From assembly GCF_003055625.1 (NCBI RefSeq), contig NZ_CP028811.1, positions 2,108,001 through 2,172,000 of the forward strand: 64,000 nucleotides of DNA, in the 5' to 3' direction. Numbering within the stretch: the first letter of the stretch is position 1; every line of letters begins with the position of its first letter. Both the position numbers and the translations under genes were made by a program. The notes below the pieces were generated by a model, which worked only from the letters and a program-made list of their open reading frames with translations, was not told the origin of the DNA and did not search any database. The stretch comes from Flavobacterium magnum (GTDB lineage: Bacteria > Bacteroidota > Bacteroidia > Flavobacteriales > Flavobacteriaceae). This document shows, in pieces, positions 45,333-55,804 of the stretch.

Positions 45333-45704
45333 ATGCTGATGGATAAGAAGAAAATCCTGATTATCGACGATGATGCACGAAATATCTTTGCATTGGCGGC
45401 CGTACTCAAATCAAGGCATTATGACTGCCTGTCCTGCCAAAGTGCGATGGAAGCCATAGACCTGCTGAGCGCAGATGATACCGTCGATTACATCCTGATC
45501 GATATGATGATGCCTGAAATGGATGGTTACGAAGCCATTCCGCAAATCCGGAAAATTCCTTCGCATTCGCAAACGCCGATCATTTCGGTCACCGCACAGG
45601 CAATGGTCGGCGATCGCGAAAAGAGCCTTTTTGCGGGCGCCGACGAGTACATCTCGAAACCGGTAGACATCGACAGGTTACTCAGTATTTTTAAAAAATT
45701 GTAA
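45333..45704 (+). CDS. Single-domain response regulator
   Basis: 123 residues, receiver only. ILIIDDDARNIFALAAVL, the acceptor Asp in YILIDMMMPEMDGYE, a Thr in ISVTAQAM and the Lys in YISKPVDIDR are intact. The start MLMDKKK was chosen because it lies just after the stop of the hybrid kinase; a start two codons later is equally likely. It closely resembles the third receiver of the preceding kinase and may have arisen from it by duplication. Confidence 0.93.
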   Translation: MLMDKKKILIIDDDARNIFALAAVLKSRHYDCLSCQSAMEAIDLLSADDTVDYILIDMMMPEMDGYEAIPQIRKIPSHSQTPIISVTAQAMVGDREKSLFAGADEYISKPVDIDRLLSIFKKL

Positions 45705-45709
45705 ACACG

Positions 45710-46519
45710 ATGCTGAGCGATAACGAAATCGAAGTGCTTATCAACGAGGCGCATGAATACTACGGATTTGATTTCGGGGGCTATTCCCGTGCGTCCTTTA
45801 AACGGCGTATCGAACGGCTCATTCAGATGGACGGACTCACTGATTTCCGCAGCCTGCTGTCCAGAATGCGTACCGATTCCGACTATTTCAAGCATATGGT
45901 AGAGGAAATCACGGTTAATGTCACTGAAATGTTCCGGGATCCGCACGTTTACAAAATACTCCGCGAAGAAATCCTGCCCATCCTTGCAACCAAGCCGTTC
46001 ATCAGGATCTGGCACGCGGGCTGTTCTACGGGTGAGGAAGTTTTCTCGATGGCTATCTTATTAAAGGAAGCCAGGCTGCTCAGCAAATCCCTGCTGTATG
46101 CGACCGACCTGAGTCCGTCAGCGCTTGCGAGCGCCAAAAGCGGTATTTTTCCGCTGCGGATGATGAAACAATATTCGGAAAACTATATGGCTTCGGGAGG
46201 TATCCGCGATTTTTCGGATTACTACATTGCCAATTATGAACGCGCCAAATTCAGCGAGGAATTGTCGGAAAAGATGGTTTTTTCGCAGCACAACCTCGTG
46301 TCCGACAGTTCGTTCAATGAGTTCGACCTGATTTTATGCCGTAATGTGATGATTTATTTTGATAAGGAATTGCAGGAACGCGCACTCCGACTCTTCGATG
46401 ACAGCCTGGCGAAGCTCGGTTATCTTGTTTTGGGCACTAAGGAAACGCTCAAATATTCCAGCGTCCAGCCGCGTTTCGGGCAATTGAGAAAGGAAAAAAT
46501 ATGGAAGAAACTGAAATGA
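45710..46519 (+). CDS. CheR-type protein-glutamate methyltransferase
   Basis: 269 residues. An N-terminal helical domain (MLSDNEIEVLINEAHEYYGFDFGGYSRASFKRRIERLI) is followed by the SAM-binding domain, with IWHAGCSTGEEVFSMAILL near residue 100, LYATDLSPSALASA and FDLILCRNVMIYF. It would transfer methyl groups from SAM to glutamates of receptor-like proteins. No MCP is encoded nearby. It lies 5 bp after the response regulator and overlaps CheB by 19 bp. Confidence 0.93.
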   Translation: MLSDNEIEVLINEAHEYYGFDFGGYSRASFKRRIERLIQMDGLTDFRSLLSRMRTDSDYFKHMVEEITVNVTEMFRDPHVYKILREEILPILATKPFIRIWHAGCSTGEEVFSMAILLKEARLLSKSLLYATDLSPSALASAKSGIFPLRMMKQYSENYMASGGIRDFSDYYIANYERAKFSEELSEKMVFSQHNLVSDSSFNEFDLILCRNVMIYFDKELQERALRLFDDSLAKLGYLVLGTKETLKYSSVQPRFGQLRKEKIWKKLK

Positions 46520-47076
46520 CCCGAAGCAGGGTAGTGGTCATAGGAGGGTCGGCGGGCAGCCTCGAGGTATTACTGAAGATTTTACCCCGTATTGCCATTA
46601 TCCCTGATTTTGCGATTGTCATCATATTGCACCGTAAAAATTCTGAAGACAATACGCTCGAGGAACTGATTGCAATAAAAACCATGATTCCCGTAGTGGA
46701 GGTTGAAGACAAGACGCCGTTACTTCCCGGCGCGATATACATCTGCCCATCGGATTACCATTTGCTGTTTGAGAAAAACGGCACGCTTTCGCTCGATATT
46801 TCCGAAAAGATTAACTACAGCCGACCCAGCATCGACCTGTCGTTTGAATCCGCTGCGGATGCTTACGGGAACGCACTTACCGGCATCCTTTTATCAGGTG
46901 CCAATGCTGATGGTACGGCCGGACTCAAAGCCATCAGGGCGCTGGGGGGCACGACCATTATCCAGAAACCTGAGACCGCAGATATGCCCTTTATGCCCCG
47001 CAATGCCCAGCAATTCGCAGCGCCACATTATAGTTTTGACGCCAATGAGATTCTTGAATACATTAAAGGCATGTAG
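46501..47076 (+). CDS. CheB-type methylesterase catalytic domain protein
   Basis: 191 residues, catalytic domain only with no receiver domain. The likely Ser-His-Asp triad is in VIGGSAGSLEVL, VIILHRKNSED and GILLSGANADGTAG. It overlaps the CheR gene by 19 bp, so the two are translated together. Together with the kinases this looks like a sensory module that adapts by methylation but is not chemotaxis, since no cheA, cheW, motor or MCP gene is present in the window. Confidence 0.92.
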   Translation: MEETEMTRSRVVVIGGSAGSLEVLLKILPRIAIIPDFAIVIILHRKNSEDNTLEELIAIKTMIPVVEVEDKTPLLPGAIYICPSDYHLLFEKNGTLSLDISEKINYSRPSIDLSFESAADAYGNALTGILLSGANADGTAGLKAIRALGGTTIIQKPETADMPFMPRNAQQFAAPHYSFDANEILEYIKGM

Positions 47077-47992
47077 CCTGCCTCACAACCCCGCCAGAAA
47101 AAGTCGCGTAATCACTACAGTATTGTGCCTGCTTTGCGTCGGCCTTGCTGCTGCCCAGCGGGCTGAGGTTTTCGCTGAACCGAAAATGAAACGTTCCGGC
47201 AAGAGGCCGTTAAAGACGTTCCGACTTGAAAAAGCGATTGCTGAAGGTTCGGGGATGGTTGCCTGGAATGGACAATTGTGGACGCACAACGACAGCGATA
47301 CCCCAAAACTTTTTGCCTTGGATACTGCCGGCGCTAAAATTGTGGCGACATACGATTTGCCTCTGAAAAACAGGGACTGGGAAGACCTCGGCCAGGACAA
47401 CGATTACTTTTATCTTGGAAATTTCGGCAACAACGCGCACCGCGTGGATACCGTCCAGATTTACCGCATCGGAAAGAATTCGCTGCTGCAGCGTAAGCCA
47501 TCCATCGATACCATCGCGTTCACCTGGCCCGAAACGATGACAGACGGTACACCGGAACGGACTAACTTCGATTGTGAAGCCATGGCGGTAGTCGGCGACA
47601 GTATTTGCCTGTTTACCAAAGAATGGCAGCACGGCCACCGCACCCGCGTATTTACGCTTCCCAAAACGCCTGGAAAATGGACTGCGCATTACCGATACAC
47701 TTTAGAAACCAGGATTTTGATTACAGGTGCGTCCTACGATGAGGCTTCCCGGCAGCTGGTGCTCTGCGGCTACAATATGCTGTTGAGGCCTTTTTTGCTT
47801 GTTTTTCCGGAAACCGAGGGAACAGATTTTTTTGCAGGACCGGGAAGGAAGATCAAAATCCGCAGGCGCTTCCGTCAGATGGAAGGCGTCGCAACTTTTA
47901 ACGGTCTGGATTATTACGTGATCAATGAAGGGTTCCGTAAGTTTTTCGTACATACCACCCCACGTATTTATAAAATACGCGTTGGAAAATAG
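47045..47992 (+). CDS. Secreted beta-propeller-like protein of unknown function
   Basis: About 315 residues. The frame is open far upstream inside cheB; a signal peptide (RVITTVLCLLCVGLAAAQ) places the start at the ATG at 47045 or the TTG at 47054, overlapping cheB by up to 32 bp. The mature part has spaced WxHNDSD, NRDWEDL, DYFYLGNFGNN and CEAMAV motifs that suggest a propeller with metal-binding turns. I recall similar secreted proteins in Bacteroidota but cannot name the family. It is the last plus-strand gene before a terminator. Confidence 0.7.
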   Translation: MRFLNTLKACSLPHNPARKSRVITTVLCLLCVGLAAAQRAEVFAEPKMKRSGKRPLKTFRLEKAIAEGSGMVAWNGQLWTHNDSDTPKLFALDTAGAKIVATYDLPLKNRDWEDLGQDNDYFYLGNFGNNAHRVDTVQIYRIGKNSLLQRKPSIDTIAFTWPETMTDGTPERTNFDCEAMAVVGDSICLFTKEWQHGHRTRVFTLPKTPGKWTAHYRYTLETRILITGASYDEASRQLVLCGYNMLLRPFLLVFPETEGTDFFAGPGRKIKIRRRFRQMEGVATFNGLDYYVINEGFRKFFVHTTPRIYKIRVGK

Positions 47993-47993
47993 C

Positions 47994-48030
47994 CGCAGTC
48001 TCGGACGTTTGCTGAGACTGCGACTGCCCT
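47994..48030. terminator. Bidirectional terminator hairpin
   Basis: CGCAGTCTC and GAGACTGCG form a perfect 9-bp stem with an 11-nt loop. It begins 2 bp after the plus-strand stop and is followed by TTTTAATTAAA; on the other strand the T-rich TATTTTCC follows. It separates two convergent genes. Confidence 0.75.
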
Positions 48031-48031
48031 T

Positions 48032-49219
48032 TTAATTAAACGGATTCGACCACTTCGCGTTGGTGTACACATCGCTTCCCGTCAGTGTTTTCAGGAAGGC
48101 AATCAAAGCATCCCGTTCCTGCACGGTGACATTCAGGTTTTGTGGCATGCCTCCGGGACGGAGCTTGGGGTCCAGGTTTGTATTGGCCGGATTGAGCACG
48201 ATCAGGTTGTAATGGGCCACGACGTCTTCGAGTGTAGCCAGTTCTCCGGTGTGCATGAATGGTCCGTTTACAGTGCCGTTCGGCTTGAGCAGGTTGCGCA
48301 ACGAAGGCGCACGGGTATTGGTCAAATCTAAGACCGTTGGATTGCCTAAACTTCCGATGAGCCCGTTGTTGCCGCTGTTTGGCGCAATATCGAATTCAGG
48401 CGAGGCATGACAGCCCGCACAACCGAGGCCACCTCCTGTCCGCACTCCTGACGGATCGAACTGAGGCGGCGCCAGAAAAAGGTTTTTGCCCTGATTTTCC
48501 TGCATTGTAAAATTGGCAAACGGCTGGCCATCGTTTGCGGCTGTGGCACGGCCTGCGTCGTATTTGGAATCAAATGACTGGATGCTCCGGATAAACTGTG
48601 CCAACGCATTCTGGATGCGCGCTTCCGTGACCGTTGCATCACCGTAAACGAACGTAAACAATTCCTGGTAGTATGGGGTTTGCTGGAGTTTCGAGATTAA
48701 ACCGCCCAGGTTTTCGTCACCGGCAGTGCCGCTGAATCCCATTTCGATATGATTTTGTATCGGCTGCGTGGTCTGCAATTCCAACGTAGCGGCCCGTTCA
48801 TCCCAGAAAAATTTCCGCTCGACAGAGAATCTTGAATTAACCAGCCGCATCGCATGGCGTGAGGTGCCGCCATTGATTCCGCTGCTCGCCACATTCGAAT
48901 CCCCGAATGCATTGGCTTGCACATGGCAACTCGCGCAGGAAACCGTATTGTTTGCGGAAAGTTTTTTATCGTAAAACAATACACGTCCCAGCGTGGCGCC
49001 TTTATCGGTAATGGGATTTCCCTGGGTGTTGTCCTTGGTGATGTAGGCCGGGATGGATTGATTGGCGTAATTGAGCAGGTTGTCAGGATTCACGTTGTCG
49101 CCGAAAGTGGCGGTGATGTTCGCGTAGGGGTCGACAGGAATGTATTCGCTGTCTTCGTCTTTACTGCAGGAACTGAGGCTTAACAACAGGAAAGCGGGGA
49201 GGAGGAGTCTGAAATGCAT
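48032..49219 (-). CDS. Di-haem cytochrome c peroxidase lipoprotein
   Basis: 395 residues. The lipobox LSLSSC gives a lipoprotein at Cys18. Two haem c motifs are visible: CASCH at residues 95-99 and CAGCH near residue 273, the two-domain layout of CcpA/MauG enzymes. Conserved blocks LGRVLFYDKKLSANNTVSC, NSRFSVERKFFWDERA and GPFMHTGELATLEDVVAHYN are present. It reduces hydrogen peroxide using electrons from the respiratory chain. Transcribed alone. Confidence 0.93.
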   Translation of the reverse strand: MHFRLLLPAFLLLSLSSCSKDEDSEYIPVDPYANITATFGDNVNPDNLLNYANQSIPAYITKDNTQGNPITDKGATLGRVLFYDKKLSANNTVSCASCHVQANAFGDSNVASSGINGGTSRHAMRLVNSRFSVERKFFWDERAATLELQTTQPIQNHIEMGFSGTAGDENLGGLISKLQQTPYYQELFTFVYGDATVTEARIQNALAQFIRSIQSFDSKYDAGRATAANDGQPFANFTMQENQGKNLFLAPPQFDPSGVRTGGGLGCAGCHASPEFDIAPNSGNNGLIGSLGNPTVLDLTNTRAPSLRNLLKPNGTVNGPFMHTGELATLEDVVAHYNLIVLNPANTNLDPKLRPGGMPQNLNVTVQERDALIAFLKTLTGSDVYTNAKWSNPFN

Positions 49220-49338
49220 ATCTAACGGTTTTGGTTTACAGCATTAGACGTTTAAAAATAACCCATCCTTCGGTGAAGCGGTTTTTTGTTTGCAAAGCCG
49301 GCTAATTATTTTTAGGATGTACCGTTGGATGTGCCATT

Positions 49339-49368
49339 TTTGCATTTCGGAACGATTTAATAAATTTG
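49339..49368 (+). promoter_or_regulatory. Candidate promoter of the PAS sensor kinase gene
   Basis: TTTG at 49339-49342, an 18-bp spacer and TAAATTTG at 49361-49368 fit the Bacteroidota consensus. This gives a leader of about 115 bases. A second, weaker TAACTTTA box lies closer to the start. Confidence 0.45.
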
Positions 49369-49489
49369 TCAGCGCCTGAATGAATACGCGCACGAAACTG
49401 TTATCTTATAACTTAGCCGATGAACTTCACAACTATAAGCGTTTGGAATTGTCGGATTTGGGGTAACTTTATCGCCGTTAAATAAAGCA

Positions 49490-51004
49490 ATGGAAAGTCT
49501 CAATAAAAAGGAAGGTAGTGATGCCGCAAATGTGACACAGGGATTGTATCATAAAATGGTTTCTGAGGTGCAGGACTACGCGTTGCTGCTGCTCGACTGC
49601 GATGGAAATATCCTGAACTGGAATCCCGGGGCGCAGAAAATCAAGGGCTATGCTTCCGATGAGATTATTGGGAAAAATTTCCGTGTGTTTTACTCGAAGG
49701 AAGACCGCGCGCAGCTTTTGCCCGATACGCTGCTGCGCACCGCCTACGAAAAGGGACGGGCGGCACACGAAGGCTTCCGGCTGAAGAAAGATGGAAGCAC
49801 ATTCTGGGGATCGGTGGTGATTACCGCGTTGCATGACGACAACGATCAGGTAATCGGTTATTGTAAAGTCACCCGCGACCTAACCGAGCGCAAAAATGCC
49901 GAAGACGAGTTGCAACATCAGAACGAACTGCTCCGCCGTAGTGAAGAACGCTACCACCGCATGATTGCCGAAGTCGAGGACTACGCGATCATCCTGCTGG
50001 ATCCGGACGGCAATATCATGAACTGGAATAAGGGCGCACAGAAAATAAAGGGATATACCGAAGCCGAGATCGTAGGCAGGAATTTCAGGAATTTTTACAG
50101 GGTGGAAGACCGGGAACGCCAATTGCCCGAGCAACTTCTGGCGCTGGCAGTCGCTAACAACAAGTCGGCCCACGAAGGCTGGCGCCTGCGCAAAGACGGG
50201 AGCCATTTTTGGGGAAGCGTCGTGATTACGGCACTTCACGACAATCACGGAAACATAACGGGCTTTTCAAAAGTGACGCGGGACCTGACCTACAAAAAGC
50301 AATCGGACGACCTGATCCTGCAGCAAAACAAGCAACTGGAGGAATATGCCTACGTAGCGTCGCACGATTTGCAGGAACCGCTTCGGAAAATTATGCTGTT
50401 TATCGATTTGCTGCAGCGTAATATCGACGATAAGGAAGCCGTTGCATCCTACATTACCAAAATAAATGCTTCGACACAGCGTATGTCGACACTGATCAAA
50501 GCAGTCCTTAATTATTCGCAGGCAACCGATGACGTAGAGCTTAAAGCAGCCGTTGACCTTAATGTCGTCCTGGCCCATATTGAAACCGATTTTGACGTGC
50601 TGCTTTCAGAACGCAGTGGCGTGTTAAAGCGCACAACACTGCCTGTCGTGCACGCTGTCCCGATACAAATGCACCAATTGTTTTCAAATTTTGTGAGTAA
50701 CGCGATAAAATTTAATGATGGTTTTCCGGTTATCAACATAACCTATGAAGATTCGACCAAATCAGGTCGGGACGGATTCATAAAAATCACCGTCAAAGAC
50801 AACGGCCGCGGGTTTGATCCGGAACAGGCCGACAAAATTTTCCGAATGTTCCATAGGCTCCACGACAAGACACAGGGCACCGGGATCGGGTTGGCACTGT
50901 GCAAGCGCATCGCGGAAAATCACGGCGGCACGATTACCGTGTCTACCAGTCCGGGTCAGGGGACAGCTTTTGAAATCTGGCTTCCCGACGCAATCCTTGT
51001 TTAA
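49490..51004 (+). CDS. PAS domain sensor histidine kinase
   Basis: 504 residues, soluble. Two tandem PAS domains of nearly identical sequence (each with YALLLLD/YAIILLDPDGNI, NPGAQKIKGY/NKGAQKIKGY and the H-E-G-x-R motif, about residues 15-130 and 145-270) point to a recent duplication. Then a HisKA domain with H292 (VASHDLQEPLRK) and a HATPase (GTGIGLALCKRI). No partner regulator is adjacent. Its 3' end overlaps the convergent DUF4256 gene by 4 bp. Confidence 0.94.
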   Translation: MESLNKKEGSDAANVTQGLYHKMVSEVQDYALLLLDCDGNILNWNPGAQKIKGYASDEIIGKNFRVFYSKEDRAQLLPDTLLRTAYEKGRAAHEGFRLKKDGSTFWGSVVITALHDDNDQVIGYCKVTRDLTERKNAEDELQHQNELLRRSEERYHRMIAEVEDYAIILLDPDGNIMNWNKGAQKIKGYTEAEIVGRNFRNFYRVEDRERQLPEQLLALAVANNKSAHEGWRLRKDGSHFWGSVVITALHDNHGNITGFSKVTRDLTYKKQSDDLILQQNKQLEEYAYVASHDLQEPLRKIMLFIDLLQRNIDDKEAVASYITKINASTQRMSTLIKAVLNYSQATDDVELKAAVDLNVVLAHIETDFDVLLSERSGVLKRTTLPVVHAVPIQMHQLFSNFVSNAIKFNDGFPVINITYEDSTKSGRDGFIKITVKDNGRGFDPEQADKIFRMFHRLHDKTQGTGIGLALCKRIAENHGGTITVSTSPGQGTAFEIWLPDAILV

Positions 51005-51555
51005 ATTTCCAAAATTCCCCGGAATCCCCGTGCGGCATAGTACGAATCCGCGCCATTGTGGTATAAGAATACCATGTCATACCGGCGGTCGCAAAATAAT
51101 GCCCCGCCGCGTTGCCTGACGTCATCCGGCGTTTTTACCCAACTGGAAGTCTTCGTATCGAACTGCCCGAGCTGCTGCAATGAACGGTATTGCGTTTCCG
51201 TAAGCAGTTCGATGCCCATACGCTCCGCCACATCAATGGCGCTGTCTTTTGGTTTGTTTGCTTTTCGTGCGTCGAGTGCCTCACGGTCGTAACAGAGGCT
51301 TCGGCGGTCCTTCGGACTTTCAGCAGCACAATCGCAGAAAACCACTGCGCCATTTTTTTGGATGCCAATTACATCGGGTTCGCCACCGGTTTTTTCCATT
51401 TCGTTCAGCGACCACAATTGGGCAGGATGCGTTTCAAGCCTGTCCGCCACCTGTTCCCAGCTGATGTTGTCGTGGCGTGAGCGGTTTTGCTCGAAGCGCT
51501 GTTTTAAGGTTTGCATCAATAGTTGGCGTTCGGCATCTGTAAGGGTTCTGCTCAT
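51001..51555 (-). CDS. DUF4256 domain protein
   Basis: 184 residues. The family blocks LWSLNEMEKTGGEPDVIG, FCDCAAESPKDRRSLCYDREALDARK, AIDVAERMGIELLTETQYR, KTPDDVRQRGGALFCDRRYD and FVYHNGADSYYAARGFRG-like C-terminus match DUF4256. Function unknown. The protein is soluble and compact, with conserved Cys, Arg and Tyr residues that suggest an enzyme. Confidence 0.9.
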   Translation of the reverse strand: MSRTLTDAERQLLMQTLKQRFEQNRSRHDNISWEQVADRLETHPAQLWSLNEMEKTGGEPDVIGIQKNGAVVFCDCAAESPKDRRSLCYDREALDARKANKPKDSAIDVAERMGIELLTETQYRSLQQLGQFDTKTSSWVKTPDDVRQRGGALFCDRRYDMVFLYHNGADSYYAARGFRGILEI

Positions 51556-51744
51556 GAGCGTAGAGGAATAAGATTAGAAATGGAGGAAAATTAAAAAAAA
51601 GTCTCGAATGTCCGATTGAAAGCACTCATCGGTTACACAATCGGCATTTGCGGGAAAAATATCGGCATAAATAAAAAGAATACCAAAAATGATGAAGCAC
51701 AATGTTTAACACTTAATTTTGCGCTCAAAATTTTTCCTGCCATT

Positions 51745-53493
51745 ATGAGAATACTATTCGCTTATATCAAAGCCCATAAATCCTTGCTGTTCCTCGCGTT
51801 GTTCCTTGCCGCAATCAACCAGTGCTTTTCACTTTGCGACTCGATCATTATCGGAAAGCTCATGAACGAATGTGGCGTGGGCGTTGCCAATTTCCACCAC
51901 AATATGAATTCCTTTGTGAAGGTCGTGCTGGGCTGGCTGGCATTATCCGTAGGCGCTGCGATGGTGTCACGGATAGCCAAGAATTTCCAGGACTATTTTA
52001 CCAACATCATCATTCAGCGGACCGGAGCCCAGATGTATACCGACGGCATCCAGAAGGCACTGCAGCTTCCATTTCAGGATTTCGAGGACCAGCGCAGCGG
52101 GGAAACATTGGGCAAACTGCAAAAAGTGCGCACCGACTGTGAGAAGTTCATCACCCTCTCAATATCGCTGATTTTCCAGTCGGTGGTCGGGATTGTGTTT
52201 GTAGTGGTGTACGCAATTAGCATCCATTGGCTGCTGGGACCGCTTTTCCTTGCCACGGTTCCCGTCGTGGCATTTATCAGCTCTTTCCTTGGCAAGAAAA
52301 TCAAAAAAGTCTCACGGGAGATACTCGGTGAGACCACGGCCTTAGCCGGAGCCACAACAGAATCGTTGCGCAACATCGAGCTGGTGAAAAGCTTGGGGTT
52401 GACGCAGCAGGAGGTCAACAGGCTCAATTCGACCACAACCAAAATCCTTGGGCTCGAGCTGAAAAAAGTGCGCTACATTCGCTCACTGAGTTTCTTTCAG
52501 GGCACTACGGTACACTTTATGCGTACCTGCCTTGTATTTGCGCTCTATATGTTTATTTTCAACGGGATCATCAAGCCCGGAGACCTGATTACGCTGATGT
52601 TCTTCTCGTTTTTCCTTTTCAATCCGTTGCAGGAATTAGGTAACGTCATCGCGGTTTATAACGAGACCAACGCCTCGATGGAGAATTTCAGCAAGCTCAT
52701 GGGTTCCGCCAGTGAGCCCACGCCCGCGCAGCCAAAAGTGATGGGCCTGATCGACAGCCTGCGTTTTTCAGGGATTTCGTTCAGGCACCTTTCTGCACAG
52801 ACGCCTGCCGTAAAAAACATCTCCTTTGAAGCCAAAAGCGGCGAAACCATCGCATTTGTAGGGCCGTCGGGTAGTGGAAAGACCACCTTGGTGAAACTGC
52901 TCGTCGGGTTGTACAAACCCAATGAAGGCACAGTTTTTTACAATGAAAAAAACGCGAACGACATCAGCCTGAACGAACTCAGGCAGCAACTCGGATTTGT
53001 GACGCAGGATGCGCAGCTGTTTTCGGGAACCATTAAGGACAATTTATTGTTCGTGAAACCCGACGCCACAGATGAGGAATTGCACGACGTACTGCGTCAG
53101 GCTGCCTGCCACAATTTATTGAAAAGGGCGGAGAAGGGAATTTATACCACCATCGGAGAAGGCGGTATCAAGGTGTCAGGCGGCGAAAAACAACGGCTGT
53201 CGATTGCACGTGCCTTGCTGCGCCATCCGAGGCTGCTGCTGTTTGATGAAGCGACCTCGGCGCTCGATTCGATTACTGAAGAAGAGATTACACAAACGAT
53301 CCGTGACATTTCGTCGAAACGCGACCAGATTACGGTATTGATTGCGCACCGTCTGTCAACCATCATGCATGCCGACAGGATTTATGTCCTGGAACAGGGC
53401 GCGATCATCGAACAGGGAAGGCACGCAGACCTGCTTGATGAGAAAGGATTGTATTACGCGATGTGGAGGCAGCAGATTGGGGAACGGAAGTAA
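51745..53493 (+). CDS. ABC transporter fused ATPase-permease (exporter)
   Basis: 582 residues from the ATG at 51745. Six membrane helices (about 10-300) are fused to a nucleotide-binding domain with Walker A GPSGSGKTT (373-381), signature VSGGEKQ and Walker B LLLFDEATSALD. This is the half-transporter layout of MsbA/LapB-type exporters that act as dimers. The substrate is unknown. An upstream in-frame start at 51616 would add a 43-residue, low-complexity extension and was not chosen. Confidence 0.93.
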   Translation: MRILFAYIKAHKSLLFLALFLAAINQCFSLCDSIIIGKLMNECGVGVANFHHNMNSFVKVVLGWLALSVGAAMVSRIAKNFQDYFTNIIIQRTGAQMYTDGIQKALQLPFQDFEDQRSGETLGKLQKVRTDCEKFITLSISLIFQSVVGIVFVVVYAISIHWLLGPLFLATVPVVAFISSFLGKKIKKVSREILGETTALAGATTESLRNIELVKSLGLTQQEVNRLNSTTTKILGLELKKVRYIRSLSFFQGTTVHFMRTCLVFALYMFIFNGIIKPGDLITLMFFSFFLFNPLQELGNVIAVYNETNASMENFSKLMGSASEPTPAQPKVMGLIDSLRFSGISFRHLSAQTPAVKNISFEAKSGETIAFVGPSGSGKTTLVKLLVGLYKPNEGTVFYNEKNANDISLNELRQQLGFVTQDAQLFSGTIKDNLLFVKPDATDEELHDVLRQAACHNLLKRAEKGIYTTIGEGGIKVSGGEKQRLSIARALLRHPRLLLFDEATSALDSITEEEITQTIRDISSKRDQITVLIAHRLSTIMHADRIYVLEQGAIIEQGRHADLLDEKGLYYAMWRQQIGERK

Positions 53494-53498
53494 CCAGC

Positions 53499-53921
53499 CT
53501 ACCGCGCCGTAAATCCAAATGCTATGGCTGATGCCAGCACATCGGCATTGATGTCTGCAAGCTTTTTAAATTTGATGCAATAGCCCGTGACGGTAGCTTT
53601 TCCCAGCAATGTCCCGTAAGTCTCTGCGAGATATTTGCGGTCTTCCAGCCCCATAAAGTAAATCGAGATCCCGGTCGAGTTCGCACTCAGGCCCACCTGG
53701 TAAAATGCACGGCTTTTCCCGTCAGCATAATGTATGGTGTAACAGCCGTAGCCGATGTTCGGATTTGAAACGACTTTACCCTTACTGTTTTTACCATCGA
53801 GAAACCAAAGCCTGCAACCGGGATTTATGTTCAGGATGCGTTCGTGTAATATGTGCATCCCGCTGCGTTTTGCTTCGGGCAGTCCGTCGATATACTCACG
53901 GATTTGTTGCTGGACATCCAT
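53499..53921 (-). CDS. DUF1801 domain protein
   Basis: 140 residues. IREYIDGLPEAKRSGMHILHERIL and GYGCYTIHYADGKS match the DUF1801 (YdhG-like) domain; the C-terminal GYCIKFKKLADINADVLASAI is the second helix block. Function unknown, with links to small metabolic or iron-chaperone-like proteins. Convergent with the ABC exporter, 5 bp from its stop. Confidence 0.85.
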   Translation of the reverse strand: MDVQQQIREYIDGLPEAKRSGMHILHERILNINPGCRLWFLDGKNSKGKVVSNPNIGYGCYTIHYADGKSRAFYQVGLSANSTGISIYFMGLEDRKYLAETYGTLLGKATVTGYCIKFKKLADINADVLASAIAFGFTAR

Positions 53922-54079
53922 AGCATAGGTTTGAGAACGGCAAGTTAGGCAAAAAGCCCACGCATCTGGCGTCGAGGCGTGTAAATTTATGCTGCCTGCG
54001 TATCGAAACAGCGCGGTCTTCGCGATAACGAAACAGTTACCGGACCATCGGCAGGCGCCTTAATTTTCTGGATGCCTAA

Positions 54080-55770
<1,691 letters not shown>

Positions 55771-55804
55771 TTATTAACACCCATAGCGCAGGCTATAAGA
55801 CAAA

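Noticed and set aside
45219..45333. Upstream extension of the single-domain response regulator
   Set aside because: It overlaps the coding end of the hybrid kinase and has no receiver sequence.
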